64,000 bases of DNA from Frateuria flava. Lineage in GTDB: Bacteria > Pseudomonadota > Gammaproteobacteria > Xanthomonadales > Rhodanobacteraceae. Numbering within the stretch: the first letter of the stretch is position 1; each line of letters starts with the position of its first letter. The stretch is taken from NCBI RefSeq assembly GCF_017837635.1, contig NZ_JAGJRS010000007.1, positions 78,711 through 142,710 on the forward strand, written 5' to 3'. This document shows positions 46,308-55,810 of the stretch, piece by piece. A program made the translations under genes and the position numbers. The notes under the pieces were generated by a model, which saw only the letters and a list, made by a program, of their open reading frames with translations, was not told the origin of the DNA and did not search any database.

Positions 46308-46912
46308 CTCCCTCTCCCTTCCGGGGAGCGGGTTGGGGGTGAGGGGGCCGCGTTGGCCTCGGCCCTGCTCCCGGAGCAATGGTAAAGAACCCCCACTCCC
46401 GCATCGATCAGCGTCCCCGCGAGCCCCGCCCCCCTCACCCTGCCCTCTCCCCGGAGGGGAGAGGGTTCAAGGGCATGGCCGCGGGTACTTCACCATGGCA
46501 AGCGACCAGCCCCCTCTCCCCTGCGGGGAGAGGGTTGGGGTGAGGGGCGCACTGGCCTCGGCCCTGCTCCCGGAGCAATGGGTAAAGAGCCCGCTCCCGC
46601 ATCGATCAGCGTCCCCGCGAGCCCCGACCCCTCACCCTGCCCTCCCCCCGGAGGGGAGAGGGTTCAAGGGCATGGCCGCGGGTACTTCACCATGGCAAGC
46701 GACCAGCTTCCTCTCCCCTGGAGAGGGTTGGGGGTGAGGGGGCGCACTGGCCTCGGCCCTGCTCCCGGAGCAATGGGTAAAGGGCCCGCTCCCGCATCGA
46801 TCAGCGTCCCCGGGAGCCCCGACCCCTCACCCTGCCCTCTCCCCGGAGGGGAGAGGGGTCAAGGGCATGGCCGCGGGTACTTCACCATGGCGAGCGATCA
46901 GCTCCCTCTCCG
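46308..46912. repeat. Three-fold tandem repeat of about 196 bases
   Basis: The marker GCGGGTACTTCACCATGGC recurs at 46481, 46678 and 46873, that is, 197 and 195 bases apart, with the whole unit between conserved. Each unit contains a GGGGAGAGGG palindrome in both orientations plus a run GGTAAAGAGCCCGCTCCCGC and GCATCGATCAGCGTCCCC. Non-coding; open frames across it have repeat-encoded Pro/Ser-rich products with no start signals. Confidence 0.92.
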
Positions 46913-46923
46913 CCGAACCGACC

Positions 46924-46954
46924 AAAAAAAGCCCGGCCAGGCCGGGCTTTTTTT
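46924..46954. terminator. Bidirectional terminator between the M1 gene repeats and prc
   Basis: Two mirror-image arms AAAAAAAGCCCGGCC and GGCCGGGCTTTTTTT meet around a single A, four bases before the prc stop. It terminates the leftward prc transcript and could also stop rightward transcription. Confidence 0.93.
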
Positions 46955-46957
46955 CGC

Positions 46958-49195
46958 TTAGCGGGGCTGCGTCGCCGGCTTCTCCGGCGGCAACACCGCC
47001 GCGGTGGAGAACTTGCCGCCATAGGGCAGCACTTCGGCCGCCAGCTTGGGGTTGGCCTTGATCATGCCGATCGCGTCGAACAGGATGTATGCCGTTTCCT
47101 GCAGCTCCGGATCCTTGGCGTTCTTCGCTTGCTTTTCCTGCTTGAGCTCGGCCTTGAGGCTGCGCTCGTTGGCGTTGAGGCCATCGTCCAGCGGCGATTC
47201 CTCGCCGGCCAGGCTGCCGTCGGTGCCATCGATCGCCTTGTGGCGGGCGCGGAAGTCGGCCTGGATCGCATCCTGGCGCTTGCGTTCGGCCTGGCGCTCG
47301 GCGAGGTTGAGCGAGACCGTGGTCTGGTCGCGCATCTTCTTGTACTGCGCCAGCTCATCGAGCATCAGCTGCCAGGCGGGGGACTTGGCCACGCGGGCAT
47401 CGTGCTTGCCCTTCAGCTGCGGCAGGTAGGCGGTGAGGTCGGCCACCTGGCTGTAGGGCGCTTTCTGGATCTGCGTCCACGGCAGCGCGTTGTCGTAGGT
47501 CGACTCGCCGAAGTCCTTCTCGTCGCCGTTCTTCGGGAACTGGATATCCGGCGTGACACCTTTGAGCTGGGTCGAGCCGCCGTTGATGCGGAAGAACTCG
47601 GCGATGGTCATCTTCAGTTCGCCGTACTGCGGCTTCTCGCTGCCGCCCTGGGCAAAGCGGTCCAGGTCCACCAGGTTCTGCACGGTACCCTTGCCGAAGG
47701 TCGGCTCGCCGATGATCAGCCCGCGGCCGTAGTCCTGGATGGCGGCAGAGAAGATCTCCGAGGCCGAGGCCGAACCACGGTTGACCAGCACCGCCATCGG
47801 GCCGCTCCAGGTCAGGCCGGCCTCATCGTCGCCCTGCACTTCGACTTGGCCGCGCGCGTCGCGCACCTGCACCACCGGGCCCTGGTCGATGAACAGGCCG
47901 GTCAGTTCGTTGGCTTCGGCCAGCGAGCCGCCGCCGTTGTTGCGCAGGTCGACCACCACGCCCTGCACGCCGGCGGCCTTGAGCTCGCCGAGCAGCTTGG
48001 CCACGTCGCGGGTGGCGCTCTTGTAATCCTTGTCACCCTCGCGGCGCGCGCCGAAATCGGAGTAGAAGGTCGGCAGGTCGATCACACCGATCTTGCGGGT
48101 GACGTCGCCATCCTTGACCTCGATGATTTTCTTCTTGGCCGCCTGCTCCTCAATGCTCACCTTCTTGCGCACCATGGTGACCAGCTCGTGCTTGCCGTCC
48201 AGGCCGGCGTCGGCCGGCAGGATCTCCAGCCGCACGGTGGTGTCCTTCTTGCCGCGGATCTTGTCGACCACGTCGTCCAGGCGCCAGCCGATCACGTCGA
48301 CCATCGGGCCGTCGGTGCCCTGCCCGATCGCCACGATGCGGTCGCCTACCTCGATCTTGTTGGACTTGTCGGCCGGGCCGCCAGGCACGACTTCGCGGAT
48401 CTGGGTGTATTCGTCGCGGGCCTGCAACACCGCGCCGATGCCCTCGAGCGAGAGCTTCATGGCGATGTCGAAATTCTCCGCCGCCCGCGGGCCGAGATAA
48501 TCGGTGTGCGGATCGGTGGTCTCGGCGTAGGCGTTCATGAAGGTCTGGAACGCGTCCTCGCCATCGAGCTGCTTGACGCGGTCGATGTAACCGGCGTAAC
48601 GCTTGTCCAGCGTCTTGCGGATGTCCTCGTCGCTCTTGCCGGCGAGCTTCAGGCGCAGCCAGTCGTTCTTGGTGCGCTTGCGCCACAGGTCGTCCAGCGC
48701 GGTCTGGTCGGCCGGCCAGGCGGCATGCTCGCGGTCGTAGGTGTAGTTCTCTTCGCGGGTGAGGTCGAAGCCCTGCTTGAGCAGGCCGCGCGCGAAGTTC
48801 ATGCGGTCGATCGCGCGGCGCACGTACAGGTTGAACACGCTGAACGGGCCGGACAGGTCCTTGTTCCAGATCGCGTCGTCGAACTTCGTTCTCAGCGGCT
48901 CGAAGCGGGCCATGTCGGCCTGGGTGAAGAACACCTTCTCGCCGTCGAGCATGTCGAAGTAGGCCTTGTAGATCTTGGCCGACATGACGTCGTCGAGCGG
49001 CTTGGCGTCGTAGTGGAAGCGCGTGAGGAAGCGCGCGGACAGCTGCGCGGCATCGGCCTGCGTATCCGTGGACTTCAGCGGCAGCGTGGAAGTCTTGTGG
49101 CCCTCTTCGCCCTGCACGGCGGGCGCCTGCGCCTGGGCATGGGCGGCTGGCAGGACGAGGGCGAGCAGCAGGGCGAGCGAGGGGCGCAGGGTCAT
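46958..49195 (-). CDS. prc: Tail-specific carboxy-terminal processing protease Prc
   Basis: A 745-residue periplasmic protease of family S41 that degrades proteins with non-polar C-termini and trims PBP3. Signal MTLRPSLALLLALVLPAAHA, N-terminal helical domain, PDZ domain (GIGAVLQARDEYTQIREVVP), and the Ser/Lys dyad: Ser in NRGSASASEIFSAA (about residue 475) and Lys in FGKGTVQNL (about 500). The C-terminal domain has the Prc extension with a coiled, Lys/Gln-rich helix. Its start codon is 7 bases after the lipA stop, so the genes form a lipB-lipA-prc unit. Confidence 0.94.
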   Translation of the reverse strand: MTLRPSLALLLALVLPAAHAQAQAPAVQGEEGHKTSTLPLKSTDTQADAAQLSARFLTRFHYDAKPLDDVMSAKIYKAYFDMLDGEKVFFTQADMARFEPLRTKFDDAIWNKDLSGPFSVFNLYVRRAIDRMNFARGLLKQGFDLTREENYTYDREHAAWPADQTALDDLWRKRTKNDWLRLKLAGKSDEDIRKTLDKRYAGYIDRVKQLDGEDAFQTFMNAYAETTDPHTDYLGPRAAENFDIAMKLSLEGIGAVLQARDEYTQIREVVPGGPADKSNKIEVGDRIVAIGQGTDGPMVDVIGWRLDDVVDKIRGKKDTTVRLEILPADAGLDGKHELVTMVRKKVSIEEQAAKKKIIEVKDGDVTRKIGVIDLPTFYSDFGARREGDKDYKSATRDVAKLLGELKAAGVQGVVVDLRNNGGGSLAEANELTGLFIDQGPVVQVRDARGQVEVQGDDEAGLTWSGPMAVLVNRGSASASEIFSAAIQDYGRGLIIGEPTFGKGTVQNLVDLDRFAQGGSEKPQYGELKMTIAEFFRINGGSTQLKGVTPDIQFPKNGDEKDFGESTYDNALPWTQIQKAPYSQVADLTAYLPQLKGKHDARVAKSPAWQLMLDELAQYKKMRDQTTVSLNLAERQAERKRQDAIQADFRARHKAIDGTDGSLAGEESPLDDGLNANERSLKAELKQEKQAKNAKDPELQETAYILFDAIGMIKANPKLAAEVLPYGGKFSTAAVLPPEKPATQPR

Positions 49196-49202
49196 GGGGA
49201 TC

Positions 49203-50195
49203 TCAGGCGACTTCGGTGACGCCGGCTGCATGGGCCTGCAGGTCGGCATGGTAGGAGGAACGCACCAGCGGGCCGGAGGCGACGTGATGGAAGCCCATCG
49301 CTTCGGCCGCCTCGCGCAGCGCGTCGAATTCGTCGGGAGTCCAGTAGCGCACGACCGGGTGATGGTGCGGCGTGGGCTGCAGGTACTGGCCGATGGTGAT
49401 CATGTCCACGTCATGGGCGCGTAGATCGCGCAGCGTCTCGATGACCTGCTCGTAGGTCTCGCCCAGGCCCAGCATGATGCCGGACTTGGTCGGCACGTCC
49501 GGATGCTGCGCCTTGAAGCGCTTGAGCAGGTCCAGCGACCACTGGTAGTCGGCACCCGGGCGCACCTCGCGGTACAGGTGCGGGACGGTTTCCAGGTTGT
49601 GGTTGAAGACGTCCGGCGGGAAGTCCTTGAGCACTTCCAGCGCACGCTCCATGCGGCCCTTGCCGCGAAAATCGGGGGTGAGGATCTCGATCTTGATGTT
49701 CGGGCTGGCATGGCGGGTGGCGCGAATGCAGCTGGCGAAATGCTCGGCGCCGCCATCGCGCAGGTCGTCGCGGTCGACCGAGGTGATCACCACATACTTC
49801 AGGCGCATGTCGGCGATGGTCTGCGCCAGGCGCGCCGGCTCCAGCGGATCGGGCGGCTGCGGACGGCCGTGGGCCACGTCGCAGAACGAGCAGCGACGGG
49901 TGCACACCTCGCCCAGGATCATGAACGTGGCGGTGCCCTTGGAGAAGCACTCGTGGATGTTCGGGCAGGAGGCTTCCTCGCACACCGTCACCAGCGCGTT
50001 CTCGCGCAGCCGGGCCTTCAGTTCCTGTACGGCGTTGCCCTGCGGCAGCCGCACGCGGATCCACGAGGGCTTGCGCAGGGTCGGCACGCTCGTGTCGAAC
50101 GCGGCGCGGTTGCGGGCGATCTTGTCGTTGCCCAATTGTTTTTCGGGCGCGTCGACCACGCTGATCGGGATGACCCTGGAGGAAATTTCGCTCAT
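49203..50195 (-). CDS. lipA: Lipoyl synthase
   Basis: Radical SAM enzyme that inserts two sulfurs into octanoyl-carrier protein to make lipoyl groups for pyruvate dehydrogenase, 2-oxoglutarate dehydrogenase and glycine cleavage. 330 residues. The auxiliary [4Fe-4S] cluster motif [12 protein letters not shown] (about residue 72) and the radical SAM motif [11 protein letters not shown] (about 98) are both intact, and the C-terminal [10 protein letters not shown] ends with the conserved RSSY. Second gene of lipB-lipA, 10 bases after lipB. Confidence 0.97.
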   Translation of the reverse strand: MSEISSRVIPISVVDAPEKQLGNDKIARNRAAFDTSVPTLRKPSWIRVRLPQGNAVQELKARLRENALVTVCEEASCPNIHECFSKGTATFMILGEVCTRRCSFCDVAHGRPQPPDPLEPARLAQTIADMRLKYVVITSVDRDDLRDGGAEHFASCIRATRHASPNIKIEILTPDFRGKGRMERALEVLKDFPPDVFNHNLETVPHLYREVRPGADYQWSLDLLKRFKAQHPDVPTKSGIMLGLGETYEQVIETLRDLRAHDVDMITIGQYLQPTPHHHPVVRYWTPDEFDALREAAEAMGFHHVASGPLVRSSYHADLQAHAAGVTEVA

Positions 50196-50205
50196 CTGCG
50201 ACTGC

Positions 50206-50883
50206 CTAGACCGCGGCGCGCGCGGGGAGTTCGGGGAGGACGGGGGCGGCCGGCACCGCGTGGAAGCCGAACTGGCGGCAGAATTGCTCCACCAGCACGT
50301 CCTCGACTTGCGCCAACTGCGACGGGCCGCCCAAGTCTAGCACTTGCGTGACCGCCAAACCCTTGTAGCCACAGGGGTTGATGCGGCCGAACGGCTCCAG
50401 GTCCATGGCCACGTTGAAGGCCAAGCCGTGGAAGCTGCAGCCCCGGCGCACGCGCAGGCCCAGGGCAGCCACCTTGGCGCCGGCCACGTAGACGCCGGGG
50501 GCGCCCTCGACGCGCGCGGCGTCGATCGACCAGTACGCCAGCGTATCGATCAGCGCCTGCTCGATCCGGTGGACCAGCTCGCGCACGCCCACGCCGGTCC
50601 GGCGCAGGTCGATCAGCGGGTAGCCGACGATCTGGCCAGGGCCGTGGTAAGTCACCTGGCCGCCGCGGTCGACCGGGATCAGCGGGATGTCGCCCGGCGC
50701 CAGCACGTGTTCCATCTTGCCGGCCTGGCCCAGGGTGAACACCGGGTCGTGTTCGAGCAACCACAGCTCGTCCGGCGTGTCCGGACCGCGCGCGTCGGTG
50801 AAGGCGCTCATCGCCTTCCAGGTGCGCTCGTAAGGTTGGCGGCCCAGGCGGCGGATGTGGAGCGGGCGGGAGTCGGGGGGCAT
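50206..50883 (-). CDS. lipB: Lipoyl (octanoyl) transferase
   Basis: Transfers octanoate from acyl carrier protein to lipoate-dependent enzyme domains. 225 residues; the Cys/Lys active site pair is visible as NPCGYKGL (about residue 165) and the Lys in [14 protein letters not shown] (about 135), with [16 protein letters not shown] earlier. The ATG at 50883 has no good ribosome site; a downstream ATG is also possible. Upstream lie paired palindromic repeats. Confidence 0.93.
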   Translation of the reverse strand: MPPDSRPLHIRRLGRQPYERTWKAMSAFTDARGPDTPDELWLLEHDPVFTLGQAGKMEHVLAPGDIPLIPVDRGGQVTYHGPGQIVGYPLIDLRRTGVGVRELVHRIEQALIDTLAYWSIDAARVEGAPGVYVAGAKVAALGLRVRRGCSFHGLAFNVAMDLEPFGRINPCGYKGLAVTQVLDLGGPSQLAQVEDVLVEQFCRQFGFHAVPAAPVLPELPARAAV

Positions 50884-50946
50884 GGGGCGCTACCGGAGGA
50901 AATGGGGAGCAGATGAGGCGCGCGGGGCGGCTTTGCAAGCTTGAAG

Positions 50947-51064
50947 CCCTCTCCCCTGCGGGGAGAGGGTTTGGGTGAGGGGCGGGGCTCGCGGGAAAGC
51001 CGGTCAATGGGGCTCAAGGCAAGCTCGGCCCCTCACCCCAGCCCTCTCCCCGGAGGGGAGAGGG
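50947..51064. repeat. Two inverted copies of the GGGGAGAGGG palindrome
   Basis: CCCTCTCCCCTGCGGGGAGA at 50947 and GCCCTCTCCCCGGAGGGGAG at about 51043, flanking GGGGCGGGGCTCGCGGGAAAG. This is the same element family as at 33130-33330 and 46308-46912, located in the gap between ybeD and lipB. Confidence 0.85.
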
Positions 51065-51073
51065 AGCTAGAGC

Positions 51074-51364
51074 TCAGAGCGTGTAGCGGATCGCCGGATC
51101 GGCGCGCAGCGCCGCGTGCGCCCCGTCGTACTGCTCGCGGTTGTCGCAGCGGAAGCTCACCGTCACCGAGACGAACTTGCCCTCGCGCGAGGCCCGCTGG
51201 CTGACCGTCTCGTGCAGTACGTGCAGGCCCATGCCCTCGAGGATGCCCGGCACGCGCCTGGGCAGGTCCGCGCTGGCATCGCCCAGCGCGGTGATCTCGA
51301 ACTCACCGGGGAACTGGAAGCCCTTGCCTTCCTTCTTCGCCTGGCTGAAGTCGATCTCGTGCAT
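51074..51364 (-). CDS. ybeD: DUF493/YbeD family protein
   Basis: A 96-residue protein, MHEIDFSQAKKEGKGFQFPG..., with the DUF493 features FQFPGEFEITALG and FVSVTVSFRCDNREQ. YbeD proteins are small ferredoxin-like-fold putative regulators, always near dacA and lipB, as here. Its ATG overlaps the dacA stop by one base (TGATG), so it is translated together with dacA. Confidence 0.9.
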   Translation of the reverse strand: MHEIDFSQAKKEGKGFQFPGEFEITALGDASADLPRRVPGILEGMGLHVLHETVSQRASREGKFVSVTVSFRCDNREQYDGAHAALRADPAIRYTL

Positions 51365-52620
51365 CACTTTTTGTCCGCGGCAGTGGCCGTGGCCGCAGCG
51401 TCGTCCTTCTTGTCGCCATGGAACCACAGCAGGATGGAATCCCACAGACGCTTGAAGAAGCCGCCCTGCGGGGCGTCGTCGAGCGCCACCAGCGGCATCG
51501 ACTGCACCGGCTTGCCATCCAGCGTGACGCGCAGCGTGCCCACCTGCTGACCCTTCTTGAACGGGGCGATCAGCGTGGCGGGAATGTCCATGGTGGCCTT
51601 GAGCTGGTCGTACTGCCCGCGCTTGACGGTGACGTCCAGCGGCTGGGTGATGCCGATCGGCAGCGTGTCCGCCTCGCCCTTCCACAGCTTGGGCGTGGCG
51701 AGCGGCTTGTTGGCGTCGTAGAGCTTGTGCGTCTCGTAGAAACGGAAGCCGTAGTTGAGCAGGGCCATGGCCGAATCGGCGCGGGCCTTCTCGGAACTGG
51801 CGCCCATCACGATGGCGATCATGCGCGAGTCGCCCTGCTTGGCCGAGGCGGCCAGGCAGTAGCCGGCCGCGGCGGTGTGGCCGGTCTTGATGCCGTCCAC
51901 GCTCGGGTCGCGCCACAGCAGGGTGTTGCGGTTGCCCTGCTTGATGCCGTTCCACTCGAACTGCTTGACCGCGGAGATCGCGTAGTCCTCGGGAAAGTCG
52001 TGGATCAACGCGCGGGAGAGGATCGCGATGTCGCGCGCGGTGGTGTAGTGGTTCTCGATCGGGTAGCCGGAGGCGTTCTCGAAGTGCGAGTTGGTCATGC
52101 CCAGCTGCTTGGCGTAGGCATTCATCAGGTTGGCAAAGGCACCCTCGGAGCCGGCGGTGTGCTCGGCCAGCGCGATCGCCGCATCATTGCCGGACTGGAT
52201 GATCATGCCGTACAGCAGATCCTTGAGCGGGACCTGGCTGTTGAGCTTGAGGAAGCTGGTCGAACCATCGGTGCCGGCACCGCCACCGCGCCAGGCGTGC
52301 TCGCTGATGGTGACCGGATCGGTCATCTTGATCTTGCCGTTGGCAAGCTCGGCCGAGACCACGTAGTCGGTCATGATCTTGGTGATCGAGGCCGGCTCGA
52401 CACGCTCGTCGGGGTTCTTGCTGGCGAGGATCTGTCCGGTGGCGTAATCCATCAACACCCAGGCCTTGCCGTCGACGTCCGGCGGCGGCGGCACCGGCGC
52501 CTCCGGCACGGTCGGGCGCGGCACCGGCGAGGGCTTCGGCGGCGTCTGCTGCGCGAACGCGGCGCCGACGACCAGCGCGGCCGCGGCGAAGGTGGCTAGG
52601 GTACGGCGGAAAAAGCTCAT
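51364..52620 (-). CDS. dacA: D-alanyl-D-alanine carboxypeptidase (PBP5/6 family)
   Basis: Periplasmic, membrane-anchored DD-carboxypeptidase that trims pentapeptide side chains. 418 residues. Signal MSFFRRTLATFAAAALVVGA, a Pro-rich linker, then SxxK in PASITKIMTDY (about residue 76), SxN in QSGNDAAIAL (about 138), and KTG in VDGIKTGHTAA (about 245). A C-terminal PBP5_C domain is followed by a tail containing LWDSILLWFHGDKKDD, the usual amphipathic membrane anchor. The exact start (52620 or 52638) is uncertain. Confidence 0.93.
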   Translation of the reverse strand: MSFFRRTLATFAAAALVVGAAFAQQTPPKPSPVPRPTVPEAPVPPPPDVDGKAWVLMDYATGQILASKNPDERVEPASITKIMTDYVVSAELANGKIKMTDPVTISEHAWRGGGAGTDGSTSFLKLNSQVPLKDLLYGMIIQSGNDAAIALAEHTAGSEGAFANLMNAYAKQLGMTNSHFENASGYPIENHYTTARDIAILSRALIHDFPEDYAISAVKQFEWNGIKQGNRNTLLWRDPSVDGIKTGHTAAAGYCLAASAKQGDSRMIAIVMGASSEKARADSAMALLNYGFRFYETHKLYDANKPLATPKLWKGEADTLPIGITQPLDVTVKRGQYDQLKATMDIPATLIAPFKKGQQVGTLRVTLDGKPVQSMPLVALDDAPQGGFFKRLWDSILLWFHGDKKDDAAATATAADKK

Positions 52621-52693
52621 CGTCGGTTTCGATCCCATTTCAATTGGTGTGACTGTGGCTGGCGACCCGCGCGCCAGCGAGAATGTGCATCGC

Positions 52694-53602
52694 TCAGTCT
52701 ACCGCGACCTGTGGCCGGGGGAGACCGAGCTCTTCGATCTCCCCGGTCACCCGGTCGGCCTGGTCGACGTCGTCCAACGGGCCGACGCGCACGCGGCGCA
52801 CGTTGCGTCCGTTGACCTCCACGTCGCTCACCTGCACCGGCGCCAGCCGGGCCGAACGGAGCCGGCTGGCCACGCGATCGGCGTTGGCGAGGTCGGAGAA
52901 GGCGCCCACCTGCAACCAGATGGCCGGATGGGCGCTACCCGATGGGACCGCCGGTTGCGCAGCCAGTTCCGCAGGGGCGTCGTCGTCCGGATGCGTGGGG
53001 TCGATCGCGTGCACCTCGACCAGACCGGTGCCCTTGGGCCATATGCCGATCTTCACGGCGGCGGCGTAGGACAGGTCGATCAGCCGGTTTTCATGGAACG
53101 GCCCGCGGTCGTTGATGCGCACGATCACGCTCTTGCCGTTCTGCAGGTTGGTCACCCGCGCATAGCTGGGCAGCGGCAGCGTCTTGTGCGCCGCGCTGAA
53201 AGCGTACATGTCGTAGTTCTCCAGGCTCGATGTCTTGTAGCCGTGGAATTTGGCGCCGTAGAACGAGGCGATGCCACGCTCGACGTAGCCGCGCGCGCTG
53301 GAAAGCACGCGGTAAGTCTTGCCGAGCACGGTGTAGGGCGACTTGTTGCCGTACAGCGAGCGCGGCTCGGCCTTGGGCACCGGCTCGGGGATCCGGCTGA
53401 CGTCGATCGGCGGCGGCACGCTGTCGCTGCTCTGGCTGTAGCGGCTCGATTGCGGGCGGCTGATGTCGTCGCGGAAACCGCCGCGGCTGCCTTCCGCCCG
53501 CGGCCCCACCGCCTTGCCGCCGCGCGAGGGCCGCGGATGGGAACCACCACATCCGGCCAGCGCCAGCGCGAGTACCACCAGGACGCCCGCGCGCCAGCTC
53601 AT
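52694..53602 (-). CDS. rlpA: Septal-ring lytic transglycosylase RlpA-like lipoprotein
   Basis: A 302-residue lipoprotein (signal ending LALALAGCGGS). It contains a double-psi beta-barrel (ERGIASFYGAKFHGYKTSS; VIVRINDRGPFHENRLIDLS, about residues 105-185) with the catalytic acid region IVRINDRGPF, and a C-terminal SPOR domain (WLQVGAFSDLANADRVASR) that binds denuded peptidoglycan at septa. The start overlaps the mltB stop (ATGA). RlpA cleaves denuded glycan strands in Pseudomonas. Confidence 0.93.
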   Translation of the reverse strand: MSWRAGVLVVLALALAGCGGSHPRPSRGGKAVGPRAEGSRGGFRDDISRPQSSRYSQSSDSVPPPIDVSRIPEPVPKAEPRSLYGNKSPYTVLGKTYRVLSSARGYVERGIASFYGAKFHGYKTSSLENYDMYAFSAAHKTLPLPSYARVTNLQNGKSVIVRINDRGPFHENRLIDLSYAAAVKIGIWPKGTGLVEVHAIDPTHPDDDAPAELAAQPAVPSGSAHPAIWLQVGAFSDLANADRVASRLRSARLAPVQVSDVEVNGRNVRRVRVGPLDDVDQADRVTGEIEELGLPRPQVAVD

Positions 53603-54603
53603 GGTACGGCGTCCGCCGAGCGCACGCCGGCGGCGATGCCCTGGGCGAGCTGGTGCACGGCCAGGGCGTACAGCGGGCTCTTGTTGTAGCGGGTAATGAC
53701 GTAGAAGTTCTGGAAGGTGAACCAGTACTCCAGGCCATTGCCGCCCTCGAGCGCCTGCAGGCTGGTCAGTCGGCCCGGATCGAACGCTTCGAGCGGCGCG
53801 TAGCCCCAGGCTTCGAGCTGTTCGAGCGGCCAGCGCGGCTGTGCGTCGGGCACGTCCAGCGGACGCGGCGCGTTATCCGGCTGCGCCCTTGCGGCCACCG
53901 GGCCGCCGCGCTCCCAGCCGTGGCCGACGAAATAGTTCGCGACGCTGGCCAGGATGTCCGGCAGCGAGCCGAGCATGTCGATGCGGCCGTCGTGGTCGCC
54001 GTCCACGCCGAAGTCGCGGATGCTGGAGGGCATGAACTGGCCCCAGCCCTGCGCGCCGGCGTAGGAGCCGGTGAGCGTGTCGAGCGGGCCGGCGAGGTGG
54101 TCGGCCGGCAGTTCCATCAACACCTTCAGCTGCTCGCGGAAGAACTTCGCGCGCGGCGGGTAGTACAGGCCCAGCGTGACCAGCGCATCGAGCACCTTGT
54201 ACTTGCCCGTGTTGCGTCCGTAGAAGGTTTCCACGCCGAGGATGGCGACCAGATATTCGGGCGCCACACCGTACTGGTCGGCGATCCGCTCGATCAGTGC
54301 GCGGTGCTCGCGGTAGAAGGCCACGCCCTCGTCGATGCGCTTGGGGGTGATGAAGATCGGCCGGTAGTCCTTCCAGGGCTTGGCCTCGGCGGGGCGATTC
54401 ATCGCGTCGATGATCGACTGCTGCATCTGCGCGCCACTGAGCAGCGCATTGAGTCTGGCCGGATCCTTGCCGGTGTCGCGGGCCACCTCGCGCACCAGTT
54501 CGGCCTGGCCGGGGTGGACCGTCTTTTCGGCGTGGACCGGCGCGATGGCCAGCAGGAGGGCGGCGAGCACGCCGGGCAGGCGGCACGAGAAAGCAAGGGA
54601 CAT
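53599..54603 (-). CDS. mltB: Membrane-bound lytic murein transglycosylase B
   Basis: About 334 residues. Signal MSLAFSCRLPGVLAALLLAI...HA, then the SLT fold with catalytic Glu in LGVETFYGRNTGKYK (about residue 128) and the GAQGWGQFMPSS segment. It cleaves peptidoglycan with 1,6-anhydro product formation. A start at 54627 (MSNRAVFP) is an alternative. It overlaps rlpA by four bases and follows mrdB by about 90 bases, consistent with the cell-wall cluster. Confidence 0.93.
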   Translation of the reverse strand: MSLAFSCRLPGVLAALLLAIAPVHAEKTVHPGQAELVREVARDTGKDPARLNALLSGAQMQQSIIDAMNRPAEAKPWKDYRPIFITPKRIDEGVAFYREHRALIERIADQYGVAPEYLVAILGVETFYGRNTGKYKVLDALVTLGLYYPPRAKFFREQLKVLMELPADHLAGPLDTLTGSYAGAQGWGQFMPSSIRDFGVDGDHDGRIDMLGSLPDILASVANYFVGHGWERGGPVAARAQPDNAPRPLDVPDAQPRWPLEQLEAWGYAPLEAFDPGRLTSLQALEGGNGLEYWFTFQNFYVITRYNKSPLYALAVHQLAQGIAAGVRSADAVP

Positions 54604-54694
54604 GGGGAATACCGCGCGATTCGACATCGCACCCAAGCCTAACACGCGTGCGCGCGCGATCCGGGGCGAAATGGAGGCGGCCGGCTGGCGCCGC

Positions 54695-55810
54695 TCAGTC
54701 ATGCATCTTTCGATTGGCATGGATCGACATCAGCACGCCGAACCCGCTCAGCAGGCTGACTGCCGAGGTGCCGCCGTAGCTGACGAACGGCAGCGGCACG
54801 CCGACCACCGGCAGCATGCCGGCGATCATGCCGCCGTTGACGAAAACGTAGACGAAAAAGCTCATCGCGATCGCGCCGGCGAGCAGCCGCGAATAGGTGT
54901 CGCGCGCCTCCATCGCGATCCACAGGCAGCGGCCGATGATGAAGGCGTACAGCGCCAGCAGCGCTACCACGCCGACCAGGCCGAACTCCTCGGAGAACAC
55001 CGCGAAGATGAAGTCGGTGGTGTGCTCGGGCAGGAAGTCCAGCCGCGACTGCGTGCCGTGCAGCCAGCCCTTGCCGAAGATGCCACCGGAACCCACCGCG
55101 ATCTGCGACTGGATGATGTGCCAGCCGTTGCCCAGCGGATCGGCCTCGGGGTTGAGCAGGGTCAGCACGCGGTCGCGCTGGTACTGGTGCATGAAGTGCC
55201 AGCCCACCGGCACCATCGACGCGGCGATCCCGACCAGCAATCCGATGCGCCACCAGGCCACACCGGAGAGGAACAGCGCGAACCCGCCGGCGCCGGCCAC
55301 CAGCAACGCCGTGCCCAGGTCCGGCTGCTTGGCGATCAGGCCGGCGGGAACAGCGATCAGCAGACCGACCACCGCCATGTCCTTCCAGCTTGGCGGCAGC
55401 TGGCGCGGATGCAGGTACCAGGCGGCCATCATCGGCATGGTGAGCTTGAGCAGTTCGGACGGCTGGAAGCGCATGAAGCCCAGGTCCAGCCAGCGGTCGG
55501 CACCGCGGCCCTCGCCCAGGATCGCCACCACCACCAGCAAGGCCGTGCTGCCGGCGTAGAGCCAGGGGGTCCAGCTGCGCAACACCGTGGGCGGAATGCG
55601 CGAGATCAGTAGCAGCAGCGCGGCGCCGAGCACGAAGCGCGCCGCTTGCCCGCCGACCAGACGCAGGTCGCCGCCACCGGCGCTGTACAGGGTGACCAGG
55701 CCCACCGTGGCCAGCATGAGCAGACCGGCGGCGAGCGGCAGATCGATCCGTGGCCGGGTCAGGATGCGGCGCATGAAGCGGCGCATGCGCGCATAGAGCA
55801 TGCCGATCAT
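54695..55810 (-). CDS. mrdB: Rod-shape SEDS glycosyltransferase RodA
   Basis: The peptidoglycan polymerase of the elongasome, a SEDS protein of 371 residues with about ten membrane helices. Typical pieces are YSAGGGDLRLVGGQAARFVL, LGFMRFQPSELLKLTMPM, HTTDFIFAVFSEEFGLVG and VVGVPLPFVSYGGTSAVSLL. Its ATG overlaps the mrdA stop (ATGA). Works with PBP2 and the MreBCD proteins. Confidence 0.97.
   Translation of the reverse strand: MIGMLYARMRRFMRRILTRPRIDLPLAAGLLMLATVGLVTLYSAGGGDLRLVGGQAARFVLGAALLLLISRIPPTVLRSWTPWLYAGSTALLVVVAILGEGRGADRWLDLGFMRFQPSELLKLTMPMMAAWYLHPRQLPPSWKDMAVVGLLIAVPAGLIAKQPDLGTALLVAGAGGFALFLSGVAWWRIGLLVGIAASMVPVGWHFMHQYQRDRVLTLLNPEADPLGNGWHIIQSQIAVGSGGIFGKGWLHGTQSRLDFLPEHTTDFIFAVFSEEFGLVGVVALLALYAFIIGRCLWIAMEARDTYSRLLAGAIAMSFFVYVFVNGGMIAGMLPVVGVPLPFVSYGGTSAVSLLSGFGVLMSIHANRKMHD

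Noticed and set aside
47129..49219. 696-codon open frame antisense to prc
   Set aside because: Shadow; Prc motifs are intact on the other strand.
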